64,000 nucleotides of DNA. Source: Bacteroidales bacterium (GTDB taxonomy: Bacteria; Bacteroidota; Bacteroidia; Bacteroidales; F082). The notes under the pieces were generated by a model that saw only the letters and a list, made by a program, of their open reading frames with translations, was not told where the DNA came from and ran no database searches. The position numbers were made by a program, and so were the translations under genes. The stretch spans positions 1 through 64,000 of the forward strand of contig JACZJI010000060.1 in NCBI GenBank assembly GCA_014860665.1. The letters run 5' to 3'. Every line of letters begins with the position of its first letter. Within the stretch, counting starts at the first letter, position 1. Positions 30,231 to 38,695 of this stretch are shown here, piece after piece.

Positions 30231-31544
30231 TCAATTTCTTAACCATTTCCACAACACCGCATAGTTCACTTTCTTGCCATATATTAAAATACCTACTTTA
30301 TAAATCTTTCCTGCTATAAAGGTCGTCACGATGAAAGTTAACAGAAGTATACCTGCAGAAATGCCTACCTGCCACCAGGGAACACCAAAGGGAATTCTCA
30401 ACATCATAATTACCGGAGAAGTAAATGGAATCATGGAAAGCCAGAAGGCAATTGCACCATTGGGTTCTGCAGCTACAATCCCCATCATAGCCACTGAAAA
30501 AATTAACGGCATGGAGACTGGTAGCATGAATTGTTGTGCATCCGCATCTTGGTCCACAGCTCCTCCAATTGCAGCAAACAACGATGCATACAGCAAATAT
30601 CCCGCAAGGAAGAAAAATAAAAAACTTAATACCATTACCCTAAAGTCAATCGTGGAAAGCACTTCGTTGATTTGTGCCACTGCAAAATGAGTCACTTGAG
30701 CAGTTGCTGCGTTGTCTCCAGAGAGTTTTTGTTCCGCCAGCATTTTTAAACCTGATGAAAGATTGCTACTTCCGATACTTGTTTGAAAAACACCTACAAG
30801 CCCTAATGTCAAAATTATCCACAACAAAAACTGTGTAATCCCTACAAATGCGATACCGATAATCTTTCCCATCATGAGTTGAAACGGCTTTACAGAAGAA
30901 ATAATGACCTCAACAATCCGGTTTGATTTTTCTTCCATAATACCCCGCATCACCTGAGCGCCAAACATGAAAATAAAAATGTAGATTAAAATTCCTGAGA
31001 AAACAGCCAGTCCTTCTTCCGCATCAGAGTATACATGTTTTTCTTTTCCGTTAGCGTTCACTTTAATCAGTTCAAGGTCAATTTCAACCTTGGAAGATTT
31101 TATTTTTTCCGGATCTATGCCTTCGGCTAAAAGTTTTTTATTCTGTACTTCATTTTTCATGACCATCTTCACGTAAGTGCTCACTCCCAATCCCGCCTGG
31201 TTCTCTGAATATAACTCGGCGTAAACAGGAACATTAAGCTTTGGCAGAGGAATGTAAAAGAGCATCTCTTTATTTTTCAGAGCTTCATCTTTAACCTTTT
31301 CGAAGTCACCACTAACATAAGTAAACTTCATATCCGGCTGATTTTTAAATTTCTGATAAAACCAGCTGGTCTCATCGAGCACAGCGATTTTTTTCATCGA
31401 TCCCTGGCTGATGGTTGAGATGTAGATTGGCAAAATAATAAGGGCGGCCATTAAAACCGGCCCCAAAATGGTCATCACAATAAAGGAACGCTTGCGAACG
31501 CGTGTAAGGTATTCTCGCCTAATAATGAGCAGGATTTTATTCAT
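30231..31544 (-). CDS. ABC-2 type transporter permease
   Basis: This 437-residue inner-membrane protein has one N-terminal helix (RSFIVMTILGPVLMAALIILPIYI), a periplasmic domain of about 150 residues, and five or six further helices in the C-terminal half. The segment FGAQVMRGIMEEKSNRIVEVIISSVKPFQLMMGKIIG is the ABC2_membrane hallmark of the NatB/YhaP group. These permeases act with a separate ATPase in sodium, antibiotic or lipid export. No ATPase gene lies beside it: secDF follows and pepT diverges, so its partner must be encoded elsewhere. Substrate unknown. Confidence 0.85.
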   Translation of the reverse strand: MNKILLIIRREYLTRVRKRSFIVMTILGPVLMAALIILPIYISTISQGSMKKIAVLDETSWFYQKFKNQPDMKFTYVSGDFEKVKDEALKNKEMLFYIPLPKLNVPVYAELYSENQAGLGVSTYVKMVMKNEVQNKKLLAEGIDPEKIKSSKVEIDLELIKVNANGKEKHVYSDAEEGLAVFSGILIYIFIFMFGAQVMRGIMEEKSNRIVEVIISSVKPFQLMMGKIIGIAFVGITQFLLWIILTLGLVGVFQTSIGSSNLSSGLKMLAEQKLSGDNAATAQVTHFAVAQINEVLSTIDFRVMVLSFLFFFLAGYLLYASLFAAIGGAVDQDADAQQFMLPVSMPLIFSVAMMGIVAAEPNGAIAFWLSMIPFTSPVIMMLRIPFGVPWWQVGISAGILLLTFIVTTFIAGKIYKVGILIYGKKVNYAVLWKWLRN

Positions 31545-31596
31545 GCATTATATGCTTTACTTAATCCGGAGTTTGGTTTAATTTCATGTAAAAGAG

Positions 31597-31624
31597 CAAA
31601 AATAATACTTTCTGTGCATTGCAA
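31597..31624 (-). promoter_or_regulatory. Putative promoter of the ABC permease gene
   Basis: The minus strand has TATTTTTG (31597-31604) with TTG at 31622-31624, spacing 17 instead of the preferred 19. It lies about 53 bases before the permease ATG. Confidence 0.45.
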
Positions 31625-31720
31625 ATCGGTGTGACCTGAAATTGAAATTTTCAACTTTTGTAACACGTTAATTTTCTCAAAATTAATCAGGATGAAATAA
31701 AGCTTTTTCGCTTGAATAGT

Positions 31721-31728
31721 TACTTTTG
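31721..31728 (+). promoter_or_regulatory. -7 box of pepT
   Basis: TACTTTTG matches TAnnTTTG and lies 16 bases before the ATG at 31744, implying a leader of about 10 bases. It overlaps the in-frame TTG at 31726, so translation cannot begin there. No clear -33 TTG is present. Confidence 0.5.
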
Positions 31729-31743
31729 CAAAAATTGAAAAAA

Positions 31744-32976
31744 ATGGAAAATATTACAGAACGTTTTATTCGTTACGCCAAAATTGAAACCACATCAAAC
31801 CCTGAAAATGAGTCATGCCCAAGTTCTGAGAATCAATGGACCCTGGCCAAACTACTTTTTAAAGAGTTGACAGATTTAGGGTTAGAAGATGTCACAATAG
31901 ACGATCATGCTTATGTAATGGCAACCATTCCTGCCACCACGGAGGCAGATATCCCTGTCATCGGATTTATCGCCCACATAGATACAGCTCCGGATTTTAC
32001 GGCTGCAAATGTAAATCCCCAGGTTCATAAAAATTATGACGGTGGCGATATCGTTCTTAATAAAGAGCAGAACGTCATTTTGTCTCCTAAAGATTTCGAG
32101 GAACTGAAAAATTATGCAGGGAAAACATTAATCACAACAGACGGAACAACACTGCTTGGCGCTGATGATAAAGCTGGCGTGACTGAAATTATAGCTGCTG
32201 CTGAATATCTTTTGGAGCATCCTGAAATCAAACATGGAAAAATCAGAATTGCCTTTAACCCGGATGAAGAAGTGGGTAAAGGAGCTCATTTGTTTGATGT
32301 TGAAAAATTCGGGGCACAGTGGGCATACACTCTTGATGGAAGCGAAATCGGAGAATTGGAATATGAGAATTTCAACGCTGCCGGAGCCAAAGTCAAAATC
32401 AAGGGATTGAGCGTCCATCCCGGTACAGCTTATCATCAGATGATTAACTCATTATTGGTCGCCAATAGATTCATTTCTGTGCTCCCTCCTGAAGAAGTTC
32501 CGGAACGGACAAAGGAATATGAAGGCTTTTTCCATCTTTATCAAATGAAAGGCAATGTTGAAAACACCGAACTTCAATATATCATTCGTGACCATGACAA
32601 AGCCTTGTTTGAGAAGAAAAAAGCTTTGTTCCTTACTGCTGCCAAATTAGTTAATGATCTATACGGACAAGAGCTGATTACTGTGGACATGAAAGATCAG
32701 TATTACAACATGAAAGAAAAAGTAGAACCTCAGATGCACATCATTCATATTGCAGAAGAAGCTATGAAAAAAGCTGATGTGAAGCTAAAAATTCATGCAA
32801 TCCGTGGTGGTACTGACGGTGCTCAGTTGTCATACAAAGGCCTTCCCTGCCCAAACATCTTTACAGGAGGACACAATTTTCATGGGAGATATGAATACGT
32901 CGTCTTAGAATCAATGCAAAAGGCAATGGAAGTCATTGTAAATATTGTGACCTTAACTGCAGAAAAATACGCTTAA
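31744..32976 (+). CDS. pepT: Peptidase T (tripeptide aminopeptidase)
   Basis: PepT is a cytosolic M20-family di-zinc enzyme that removes the N-terminal residue of tripeptides. I start it at ATG 31744 (410 residues), since an upstream in-frame TTG lies inside the -7 box. Metal ligands appear in order: H in GFIAHIDTAPD, D in LLGADDKAGV, the E pair in NPDEEVGKG (general base plus ligand), D in YTLDGSEIGE and H in FTGGHNFHGRYE. Tripeptide selectivity fits the conserved HPGTAYHQMINS segment. It is a single-gene unit with its own terminator. Confidence 0.95.
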   Translation: MENITERFIRYAKIETTSNPENESCPSSENQWTLAKLLFKELTDLGLEDVTIDDHAYVMATIPATTEADIPVIGFIAHIDTAPDFTAANVNPQVHKNYDGGDIVLNKEQNVILSPKDFEELKNYAGKTLITTDGTTLLGADDKAGVTEIIAAAEYLLEHPEIKHGKIRIAFNPDEEVGKGAHLFDVEKFGAQWAYTLDGSEIGELEYENFNAAGAKVKIKGLSVHPGTAYHQMINSLLVANRFISVLPPEEVPERTKEYEGFFHLYQMKGNVENTELQYIIRDHDKALFEKKKALFLTAAKLVNDLYGQELITVDMKDQYYNMKEKVEPQMHIIHIAEEAMKKADVKLKIHAIRGGTDGAQLSYKGLPCPNIFTGGHNFHGRYEYVVLESMQKAMEVIVNIVTLTAEKYA

Positions 32977-33000
32977 GAAAATATTCCGATATAAATAAAA

Positions 33001-33032
33001 GAAGCTCAGGAATTTCTCTGAGCTTCTTTTTT
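33001..33032 (+). terminator. Terminator after pepT
   Basis: GAAGCTCAG (33001-33009) and CTGAGCTTC (33018-33026) form a 9-bp stem followed by six Ts. An A-run on the other side may also let it serve the leftward cyo operon, which ends 48 bases further right. Confidence 0.85.
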
Positions 33033-33080
33033 AATAAAAATTTGGAATTTAGATAATTAACTTAAACGACATCAGATATA

Positions 33081-33407
33081 TTACATCATTCTTGAATTCA
33101 GTGTATAGAGTACCCAAACCGTACCCGCTACAAAGATAAAGAGCAACAGCGCCGTAAATGCCAGGGCCAGCACATTCCATTTTTGTGCAGATGACCTGTC
33201 AAGATGCAGAAAATAATGCAGATGCACCAGCATCTGAGCAACTGCAGCAACAAATAAGCCAATAACGGCAAACTGCCGGGATACAATATGTGTCATTACC
33301 AGGCCAAATGAGATTATTGTCAGTAAAAGTGCCAGAACAAAACCTGTGATATAACCTTTATTGGTTATATGGCCTGCTCCCATATTTTGATTATGTGTTT
33401 GATTCAT
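33081..33407 (-). CDS. cyoD: bo3-type quinol oxidase subunit IV
   Basis: The 108-residue protein has three transmembrane helices: YITGFVLALLLTIISFGLVM, FAVIGLFVAAVAQMLVHLHY and VLALAFTALLLFIFVAGTVW. The VHLHYFLHLD segment between helices is typical of CyoD. It stabilises the binuclear centre during assembly in E. coli. It is the last gene of the leftward cyoABCD operon and lies 46 bases after cyoC. Confidence 0.92.
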   Translation of the reverse strand: MNQTHNQNMGAGHITNKGYITGFVLALLLTIISFGLVMTHIVSRQFAVIGLFVAAVAQMLVHLHYFLHLDRSSAQKWNVLALAFTALLLFIFVAGTVWVLYTLNSRMM

Positions 33408-33453
33408 TGTAATAGCTCCTTTTTTTTCTGTTATTACATTGTGTTATTTTTGA

Positions 33454-34071
33454 TTATAGAACGCCCAGCAGGTAAACCACTGTAAAAACACCAATCCAGA
33501 CTAAGTCCAGGAAGTGCCAGAACATGCTCAGACGCATCATTCGTGAACGAACTCCGTCAGTTAAACCCTTCTTTACAACCTGGGAAATCATTACAATAAT
33601 CCATATAAGGCCAAAGAAAACGTGCGTTCCGTGGGTTCCTACTAAAGTGAAGAAAGCAGAAAGGAATCCGCTTCTTGACGGACCATGTCCAGCTGCAATC
33701 AAACCATAAAATTCATGGAGTTCCATAAAAATAAATCCCAAACCCAACAGAAAAGTAATGACAAGTCCGGTAATCACTCTTTTTTTTGCATTTCCGTTCA
33801 TGGCGACCATTGTAAGGCCGAAAGTAACACTGCTGAAAAGCAAAAACATGGTCTCAGTAAACAGATAAGGTAAGTCAAACAACTGCTTCGGCCCTGGACC
33901 TCCGGCATAATTGTAACCTATTACAGCGAAGGTGGCAAAAAGTGCTGAAAACAAAACGAGGTCACTCATCAGGTAAATCCAGAAACCAAAAGTTTTCAGT
34001 TCTGCGCCGTGGCCATGTTCCAACTCTACCGTATTATTTGCATTTATATTTGTAACTTCGGTATTCATCAC
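33454..34071 (-). CDS. cyoC: bo3-type quinol oxidase subunit III
   Basis: This 205-residue, five-helix protein belongs to the heme-copper oxidase subunit III family. It shows [40 protein letters not shown] and [18 protein letters not shown], all shared with E. coli CyoC. The five-helix length, without the two extra helices of mitochondrial-type subunit III, fits the quinol-oxidase branch. It overlaps cyoB by 4 bases. Confidence 0.95.
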   Translation of the reverse strand: MMNTEVTNINANNTVELEHGHGAELKTFGFWIYLMSDLVLFSALFATFAVIGYNYAGGPGPKQLFDLPYLFTETMFLLFSSVTFGLTMVAMNGNAKKRVITGLVITFLLGLGFIFMELHEFYGLIAAGHGPSRSGFLSAFFTLVGTHGTHVFFGLIWIIVMISQVVKKGLTDGVRSRMMRLSMFWHFLDLVWIGVFTVVYLLGVL

Positions 34072-36083
34072 TTGGTTCCTCCTTTCACTTCATTCATAAA
34101 ATTTTTATCTTGATTTTCTGCCAGAATCCGGAAACGTTCATCTTCAATTTTCTTGACTTCTGCTGCCGGAATGACATATTCCACATCATCATTGAAGGCA
34201 ACCTTAATAACAGTTGCAATCAGAGCAACAATACTTACAATGGCAAGCCACCAGATATGCCATACCATGGCAAAACCAAATCCTAGTGTAACAACGCCCA
34301 TAATTAATCCTGCAGCAGTATTTTTTGGCATATGAATATCATGGTATACCTTCGGACGATCATAAGCAATACCCTTTTCTTTCATATCCCAGAAAGCATC
34401 AATATCTTCCACTTTAGGTATAACAGCAAAATTATATTCAGGTGATGGGGAAGCTGTTAACCATTCCAGTGTTCTTCCATTCCAGGGATCACCGGTAACA
34501 TCCATATTTTCTTTACGTTCTTTAATGCTAACATATATTTGCATGATTTGGGCAAGGACACCAAGGCCAATAATAGCGGCTCCTATAGCTGCGATAATCA
34601 AATAAGGTTGCCATGCGAGTACTGAATAATGCGACATACGACGTGGCATGCCCATGAATCCCAAGACGTACAGAGGTGCAAAGGCAACAAAAAATCCAAT
34701 GGCCCATCCCCAAAAAGCACGTTTTCCCCATTTTTCATTTAACCTAAATCCGAAAACCTTTGGAAACCAGTAATGGAACCCGGCAAAATAGCCAAACAGT
34801 ACTCCCGGAATCAGCATGTTATGAAAATGCGCAACAAGAAACAAACTATTATGTACTACAAAATCTGCAGGTGGAATAGCCATTAAAACGCCTGTCATAC
34901 CACCTACTACAAAAAAGACAAAGAAACCCATTGTCCAATACATAGGCGCATCAAATTTAATGCGGCCACGATACATAGTAAACAACCAGTCATAAATTTT
35001 CACACCTGTAGGAATAGCAATAAACATGGTGGCTATACCAAAAAAGATGTTTACATCCACTGAATTTCCCATTGTGAAGAAGTGGTGCAACCAAACTGTA
35101 AATGAGAGAAACATAATTGCCGCGGTAGCATAAACCAGCGATTTATATCCGAACAGTCTTTTTCGTGAAAAAGTAGCAACCACTTCTGAATAAATTCCGA
35201 AAGCAGGTAAAATGACAATATAAACTTCAGGGTGTCCCCACATCCAGAACAAGTTGTTCCACATCATCATGTTTCCACCCATTCCATTGGTGAAAAAGTG
35301 CATTCCCAAATAGCGGTCCATTGTCAACAGGAAAAGAGCACCTGTCAATACCGGGAATGATAAAATCATCAGTACATTAGTAGTTAAAGTAGCCCAGGTA
35401 AACAAAGGCATTCTCATCAATTTAAGTCCCGGGGCACGCATTTTAATAATGGTGACAAAAAAGTTGACCCCACTTAACAGCGACCCCACACCCGATATCT
35501 GGACCGCCCACATCCAGTAATCTACACCGGAACCTGGGTTATATTTTAGCTCAAAAAGCGGTGCAAGCCCTGACCAGCCGGTATTGGAGAATTCTCCGAT
35601 ACCTAAAGAAATCATAATCAAACCAGCACCTGCTACTGTCATATAAAAGCTGACAGAATTTAGTAAAGGAAAAGCAACATCACGCGCACCGACTTGCTGA
35701 GGAATAACAAGATTCATCAATCCCACCATAAAAGGCATAGCAACAAAAATAATCATGATCGTTCCATGCGAACTAAATATCTGATCAAAATGGTGAGGTG
35801 TCAGGTAACCGTGATTGGCTCCTGCAGCCATTGCCTGTTGTGCACGCATCATGACGGCATCAGCGAATCCACGCAAAAGCATTACTCCTGCAAGGACAAT
35901 GTACATGACTCCAATCTTTTTATGATCCAGACTGATAAGCCATTCATTCCAAAGATAAGACCACTTCTTAAAATAGGTAATCAAAGCAATAATGATCAGG
36001 CCCAGGACAGTGGAACTTATCACTGCCCCCATAATAATAGGATCATTATAAGGTATTGCTGAAAGGGTTAATTTTCCAAACAT
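34068..36083 (-). CDS. cyoB: bo3-type quinol oxidase subunit I
   Basis: The catalytic subunit (671 residues; E. coli 663) has 15 predicted helices, two more than cytochrome-c-type subunits I. Ligands for heme b, heme o3 and CuB are present: H in [23 protein letters not shown] with the cross-linked His-Tyr pair, HH in VWLHHFF and two His in [10 protein letters not shown]. The quinol-site residues equivalent to E. coli R71, D75, H98 and Q101 are all there ([10 protein letters not shown] and [11 protein letters not shown]). The C-terminal [12 protein letters not shown] segment is shared with the E. coli enzyme. It reduces oxygen to water while pumping protons; the donor here is probably menaquinol. 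Confidence 0.97.
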   Translation of the reverse strand: MFGKLTLSAIPYNDPIIMGAVISSTVLGLIIIALITYFKKWSYLWNEWLISLDHKKIGVMYIVLAGVMLLRGFADAVMMRAQQAMAAGANHGYLTPHHFDQIFSSHGTIMIIFVAMPFMVGLMNLVIPQQVGARDVAFPLLNSVSFYMTVAGAGLIMISLGIGEFSNTGWSGLAPLFELKYNPGSGVDYWMWAVQISGVGSLLSGVNFFVTIIKMRAPGLKLMRMPLFTWATLTTNVLMILSFPVLTGALFLLTMDRYLGMHFFTNGMGGNMMMWNNLFWMWGHPEVYIVILPAFGIYSEVVATFSRKRLFGYKSLVYATAAIMFLSFTVWLHHFFTMGNSVDVNIFFGIATMFIAIPTGVKIYDWLFTMYRGRIKFDAPMYWTMGFFVFFVVGGMTGVLMAIPPADFVVHNSLFLVAHFHNMLIPGVLFGYFAGFHYWFPKVFGFRLNEKWGKRAFWGWAIGFFVAFAPLYVLGFMGMPRRMSHYSVLAWQPYLIIAAIGAAIIGLGVLAQIMQIYVSIKERKENMDVTGDPWNGRTLEWLTASPSPEYNFAVIPKVEDIDAFWDMKEKGIAYDRPKVYHDIHMPKNTAAGLIMGVVTLGFGFAMVWHIWWLAIVSIVALIATVIKVAFNDDVEYVIPAAEVKKIEDERFRILAENQDKNFMNEVKGGTK

Positions 36084-36085
36084 AA

Positions 36086-37021
36086 TTAATTATCCTCCAT
36101 TATTTTATTATTCATAGGCCCTGAACCAGGTTTTCCATTCATTTTCATATGTTTCATTTTCATCTCTCTGCCCATCCATTCCATAAACTGTCCTACAATG
36201 TGATTAAATAATCCTGGGGCAACTGATGAATACGTAGTTACAGGATAACCTACATTGGGTTGGCTAACATGCTCATATGTCTTCATACTTAAAGAATCAG
36301 GCGATTGCTTTACCATCTTCACCCAGGCTTCAAATTCAGCCGGTGTCTTGGAGATCGCCTTGAAGTGCATATTGGCATAACCATGTCCGCTGAATTCATT
36401 ATTCTGCCCCATGAAGGTGCCGGTATCACTCGCTAAAAGATTCAATTGAGTCTGCATTCCCGCCATGGCGTACATCTGGCTTCCCAGCTGAGGAATAAAA
36501 AATGAAGTCATAACTGATGCAGAAGTAAGCTTAAAGCTTAAAGGTGTTTTTTCCGGAAAAACAAGCTCATTGACAGAAGCTATATTATAATCCGGATAAA
36601 TGAAAAGCCAGTTCCAATCTAAAGAAACAACTTCGACACGAACCGGTTTTACATTGGATGGAAGCGGTTTGTATGGATCTAAGCTCGAAGTACGGGTAAT
36701 TGTTAAATAAGAAAGTGCCGCTACAATAAGTATAGGCACTACCCAGATAACAAATTCTACTTTGGCGGAATCCGTCCATTTGGGATCGTAATTCGCTTTT
36801 TTGTTCGAAGCCCGGTATTTTGCTGCAAACCAAAAGACCATTACAAAAACAGGAATAATGACTATAAGCATTAAGCCAAATGCCATATAAATGAGGAATC
36901 GCTCCTCACTCCCGACGGGCCCTTTTGGATTGAGAACAACCATTTTGCTACATCCGCTCAAAAAAGCCGTAATCACAATCAAACCAATTACTTTACCTAA
37001 ATCGTAAAACTTTTTTCTCAT
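36086..37021 (-). CDS. cyoA: bo3-type quinol oxidase subunit II (lipoprotein)
   Basis: I start this 311-residue protein at ATG 37021, because the open frame's start at 37030 is TTG. A lipoprotein signal ends in the lipobox LSGC ([20 protein letters not shown]). Two helices follow ([21 protein letters not shown] and [19 protein letters not shown]) and then a periplasmic cupredoxin fold. The CuA ligands of cytochrome c oxidases (Cys pair) are missing: the region reads [15 protein letters not shown], as in E. coli CyoA. It therefore feeds from quinol. It is the first gene of the operon; cyoB starts 2 bases after it. Confidence 0.95.
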   Translation of the reverse strand: MRKKFYDLGKVIGLIVITAFLSGCSKMVVLNPKGPVGSEERFLIYMAFGLMLIVIIPVFVMVFWFAAKYRASNKKANYDPKWTDSAKVEFVIWVVPILIVAALSYLTITRTSSLDPYKPLPSNVKPVRVEVVSLDWNWLFIYPDYNIASVNELVFPEKTPLSFKLTSASVMTSFFIPQLGSQMYAMAGMQTQLNLLASDTGTFMGQNNEFSGHGYANMHFKAISKTPAEFEAWVKMVKQSPDSLSMKTYEHVSQPNVGYPVTTYSSVAPGLFNHIVGQFMEWMGREMKMKHMKMNGKPGSGPMNNKIMEDN

Positions 37022-37488
37022 TATGTCCAACTAGTTAATACTATAATATGCGAAATATACAACTTTTTCAGGGCTCAGCAGCCTCCTTAGAACAAAATTC
37101 CATTCGATCATCTTTTTTCCTAATCAGATGACCTTCATTTTTATTTATTCTAATTTGTGCTAATTTTGAACCCGGATTTCAAGTTGCATTTAAGAACTGC
37201 ATTGCTTAAATAATTCACTACGAAAAATATTTTTTGAAACATTTAAAATACTGAATCAGAAAGTTATAAGATCTATAAGCTGCCATTAATTAAGACGAGG
37301 CAATATTATAACTTTTTTTCTAATAATTTAAACTGGTTATAAATTATTATATCAAAAATTGATTTTTCTCGTTCTCATGGATTAATGAAAACTGATTTAA
37401 ATCATAATAGAAAAATTCAAAATATTTTCATAATCAGCAGGTTAAATTAAGTTATCAGTCGTTTCAGAAAATTTGAATTAGCAAACAT
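37022..37488. other. Divergent regulatory gap between cyoA and cyoE
   Basis: This 467-base AT-rich stretch must hold the promoters of cyoABCD (left) and cyoE (right). TATATTTC (37048-37055 region, minus strand) is a near match to the -7 box 30 bases before cyoA. An FNR/CRP-type palindrome lies at 37393-37404. I see no gene in it. Confidence 0.5.
37393..37404. promoter_or_regulatory. FNR/CRP-family-like palindrome
   Basis: TGATTTAAATCA is a perfect palindrome of the form TGAT-N4-ATCA, the core recognised by FNR-like regulators (TTGAT-N4-ATCAA). It is centred 90 bases before the cyoE ATG and 370 bases before cyoA, in the region between the two oxidase systems. Function is inferred from sequence form and place only. 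Confidence 0.35.
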
Positions 37489-38358
37489 ATGAAAGAGCGT
37501 AAGAATTTTCTTTCCCTATTAGCGGAACTTAATAAAGTCCGTATCACCATTGCAGTAACCTTGACTACACTGGCAGGTTACACTTTAGCACATAAACAAA
37601 TTGATACCGGAGTCATCTTACCACTGATTGGCATTTTTATTCTGGCTTGCGGTTCAGCTGCTTTAAATCAGTATCAGGAAAGAGACAGAGACATACTAAT
37701 GAAGCGGACACAAAACCGCCCCATCCCTTCAGGAAAGATTTCACCGCGTTCAGCTGCAATCATTGCATTTAGTGAAATCATCATCGGTACCATTATTATA
37801 TATGTAGGTAGTAATCCTGAGGCTGCCCTGCTCGGATTTCTGGCATTCGTATGGTACAACCTGATTTACACTCCTTTAAAGCGAAAAACTGCCTTTGCGG
37901 TAATTCCCGGAAGTGTAATTGGCTCTCTCCCTCCTGTTGTTGGTTGGGTAGCTGGTGGTGGAGCCCTCACTGATCCAAAACTTCTGGTACTGGCTTTCTT
38001 CTTTTTTATATCTCAGGTACCCCATTTCTGGCTGCTCATGCTTAAATATGGTCAGGAATATGTGGATGCCGGTTATCCTTCGATAACAACTGCTTTAAAT
38101 CAGAAACAAATTAAAAGAGTAACCTTTGTTTGGACAGTTGCCACTGCTCTGGTGGTCCTGCTGATGATATATTCCGGGTTGATTACTCCTCTGTTCTTTG
38201 AAATTCTGGTTCTTATCGCCTCTGTTTGGCTGATCGCCGTTTTTTCAAAATTATTTCGGAAGATATCCGTCACACTCAATCCGTTTTATTACTTTATGAG
38301 ATTGAATTACTTTGTTTTAACGGTAATAATTTCATTAATCATCGGTCCATTAATATAG
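37489..38358 (+). CDS. cyoE: Protoheme IX farnesyltransferase (heme O synthase)
   Basis: CyoE attaches a farnesyl group to heme b to make heme O, needed by the bo3-type oxidase encoded next door. The 289-residue UbiA-family membrane protein carries the first Asp-rich motif as NQYQERDRDILMKRTQNRPI (N-x3-E-x-D-x-D plus R-T-x2-R-P). The second cluster shows PHFWLLMLKYGQEYVDAGYP. It has about eight hydrophobic helices. It diverges from cyoA, and in E. coli cyoE is the last gene of the cyo operon, so the order differs here. Confidence 0.95.
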   Translation: MKERKNFLSLLAELNKVRITIAVTLTTLAGYTLAHKQIDTGVILPLIGIFILACGSAALNQYQERDRDILMKRTQNRPIPSGKISPRSAAIIAFSEIIIGTIIIYVGSNPEAALLGFLAFVWYNLIYTPLKRKTAFAVIPGSVIGSLPPVVGWVAGGGALTDPKLLVLAFFFFISQVPHFWLLMLKYGQEYVDAGYPSITTALNQKQIKRVTFVWTVATALVVLLMIYSGLITPLFFEILVLIASVWLIAVFSKLFRKISVTLNPFYYFMRLNYFVLTVIISLIIGPLI

Positions 38359-38444
38359 ACAACCCGGGGTGTTTAAACGGATAGCGAGTTTTTCACATTT
38401 TATAAAAAAAATCATAAAAATGACTTCATAGTTTTATAATTTTC

Positions 38445-38452
38445 TATATTTG
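38445..38452 (+). promoter_or_regulatory. -7 box of the cyd operon
   Basis: TATATTTG fits TAnnTTTG and lies 19 bases before the DUF4492 gene. The -33 position has no TTG, which may mean an activator is needed. The 110-base region before it, after cyoE, is AT-rich. Confidence 0.5.
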
Positions 38453-38470
38453 TAAACATTTTAGTATTTC

Positions 38471-38689
38471 ATGACCCAATTAATAAAATACATTTTTCAC
38501 TTTTATTTTGATGGTTTTAGAAATATGACCGTTGGTAAAAGATTATGGGTCATCGTTATTATTAAGCTATTTATCATCTTTTTTATCTTCAAACTTTTCT
38601 TTTTTCACGATTTCCTACAAACACATTTCACCACAAATCAGCAAAGAAGTAATTACGTTATAGAACAATTAACCAATCCAAAAAATTAA
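38471..38689 (+). CDS. DUF4492 small membrane protein of the cyd operon
   Basis: This 72-residue protein has one hydrophobic helix (LWVIVIIKLFIIFFIFKLFFF) preceded by the family signature YFDGFRNMTVGKRLW. DUF4492 proteins are found just upstream of cydA in Bacteroidota; their function is not established, but assembly or stability of cytochrome bd is the likely theme. It ends 6 bases before cydA and shares its promoter. Confidence 0.85.
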   Translation: MTQLIKYIFHFYFDGFRNMTVGKRLWVIVIIKLFIIFFIFKLFFFHDFLQTHFTTNQQRSNYVIEQLTNPKN

Positions 38690-38695
38690 TCGCTT

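Noticed and set aside
33081..37021. Cytochrome c oxidase of the aa3 type
   Set aside because: Subunit II lacks the CuA cysteines and has a lipobox, subunit I has the quinol-site residues, and a heme O synthase but no heme A synthase gene is beside it.
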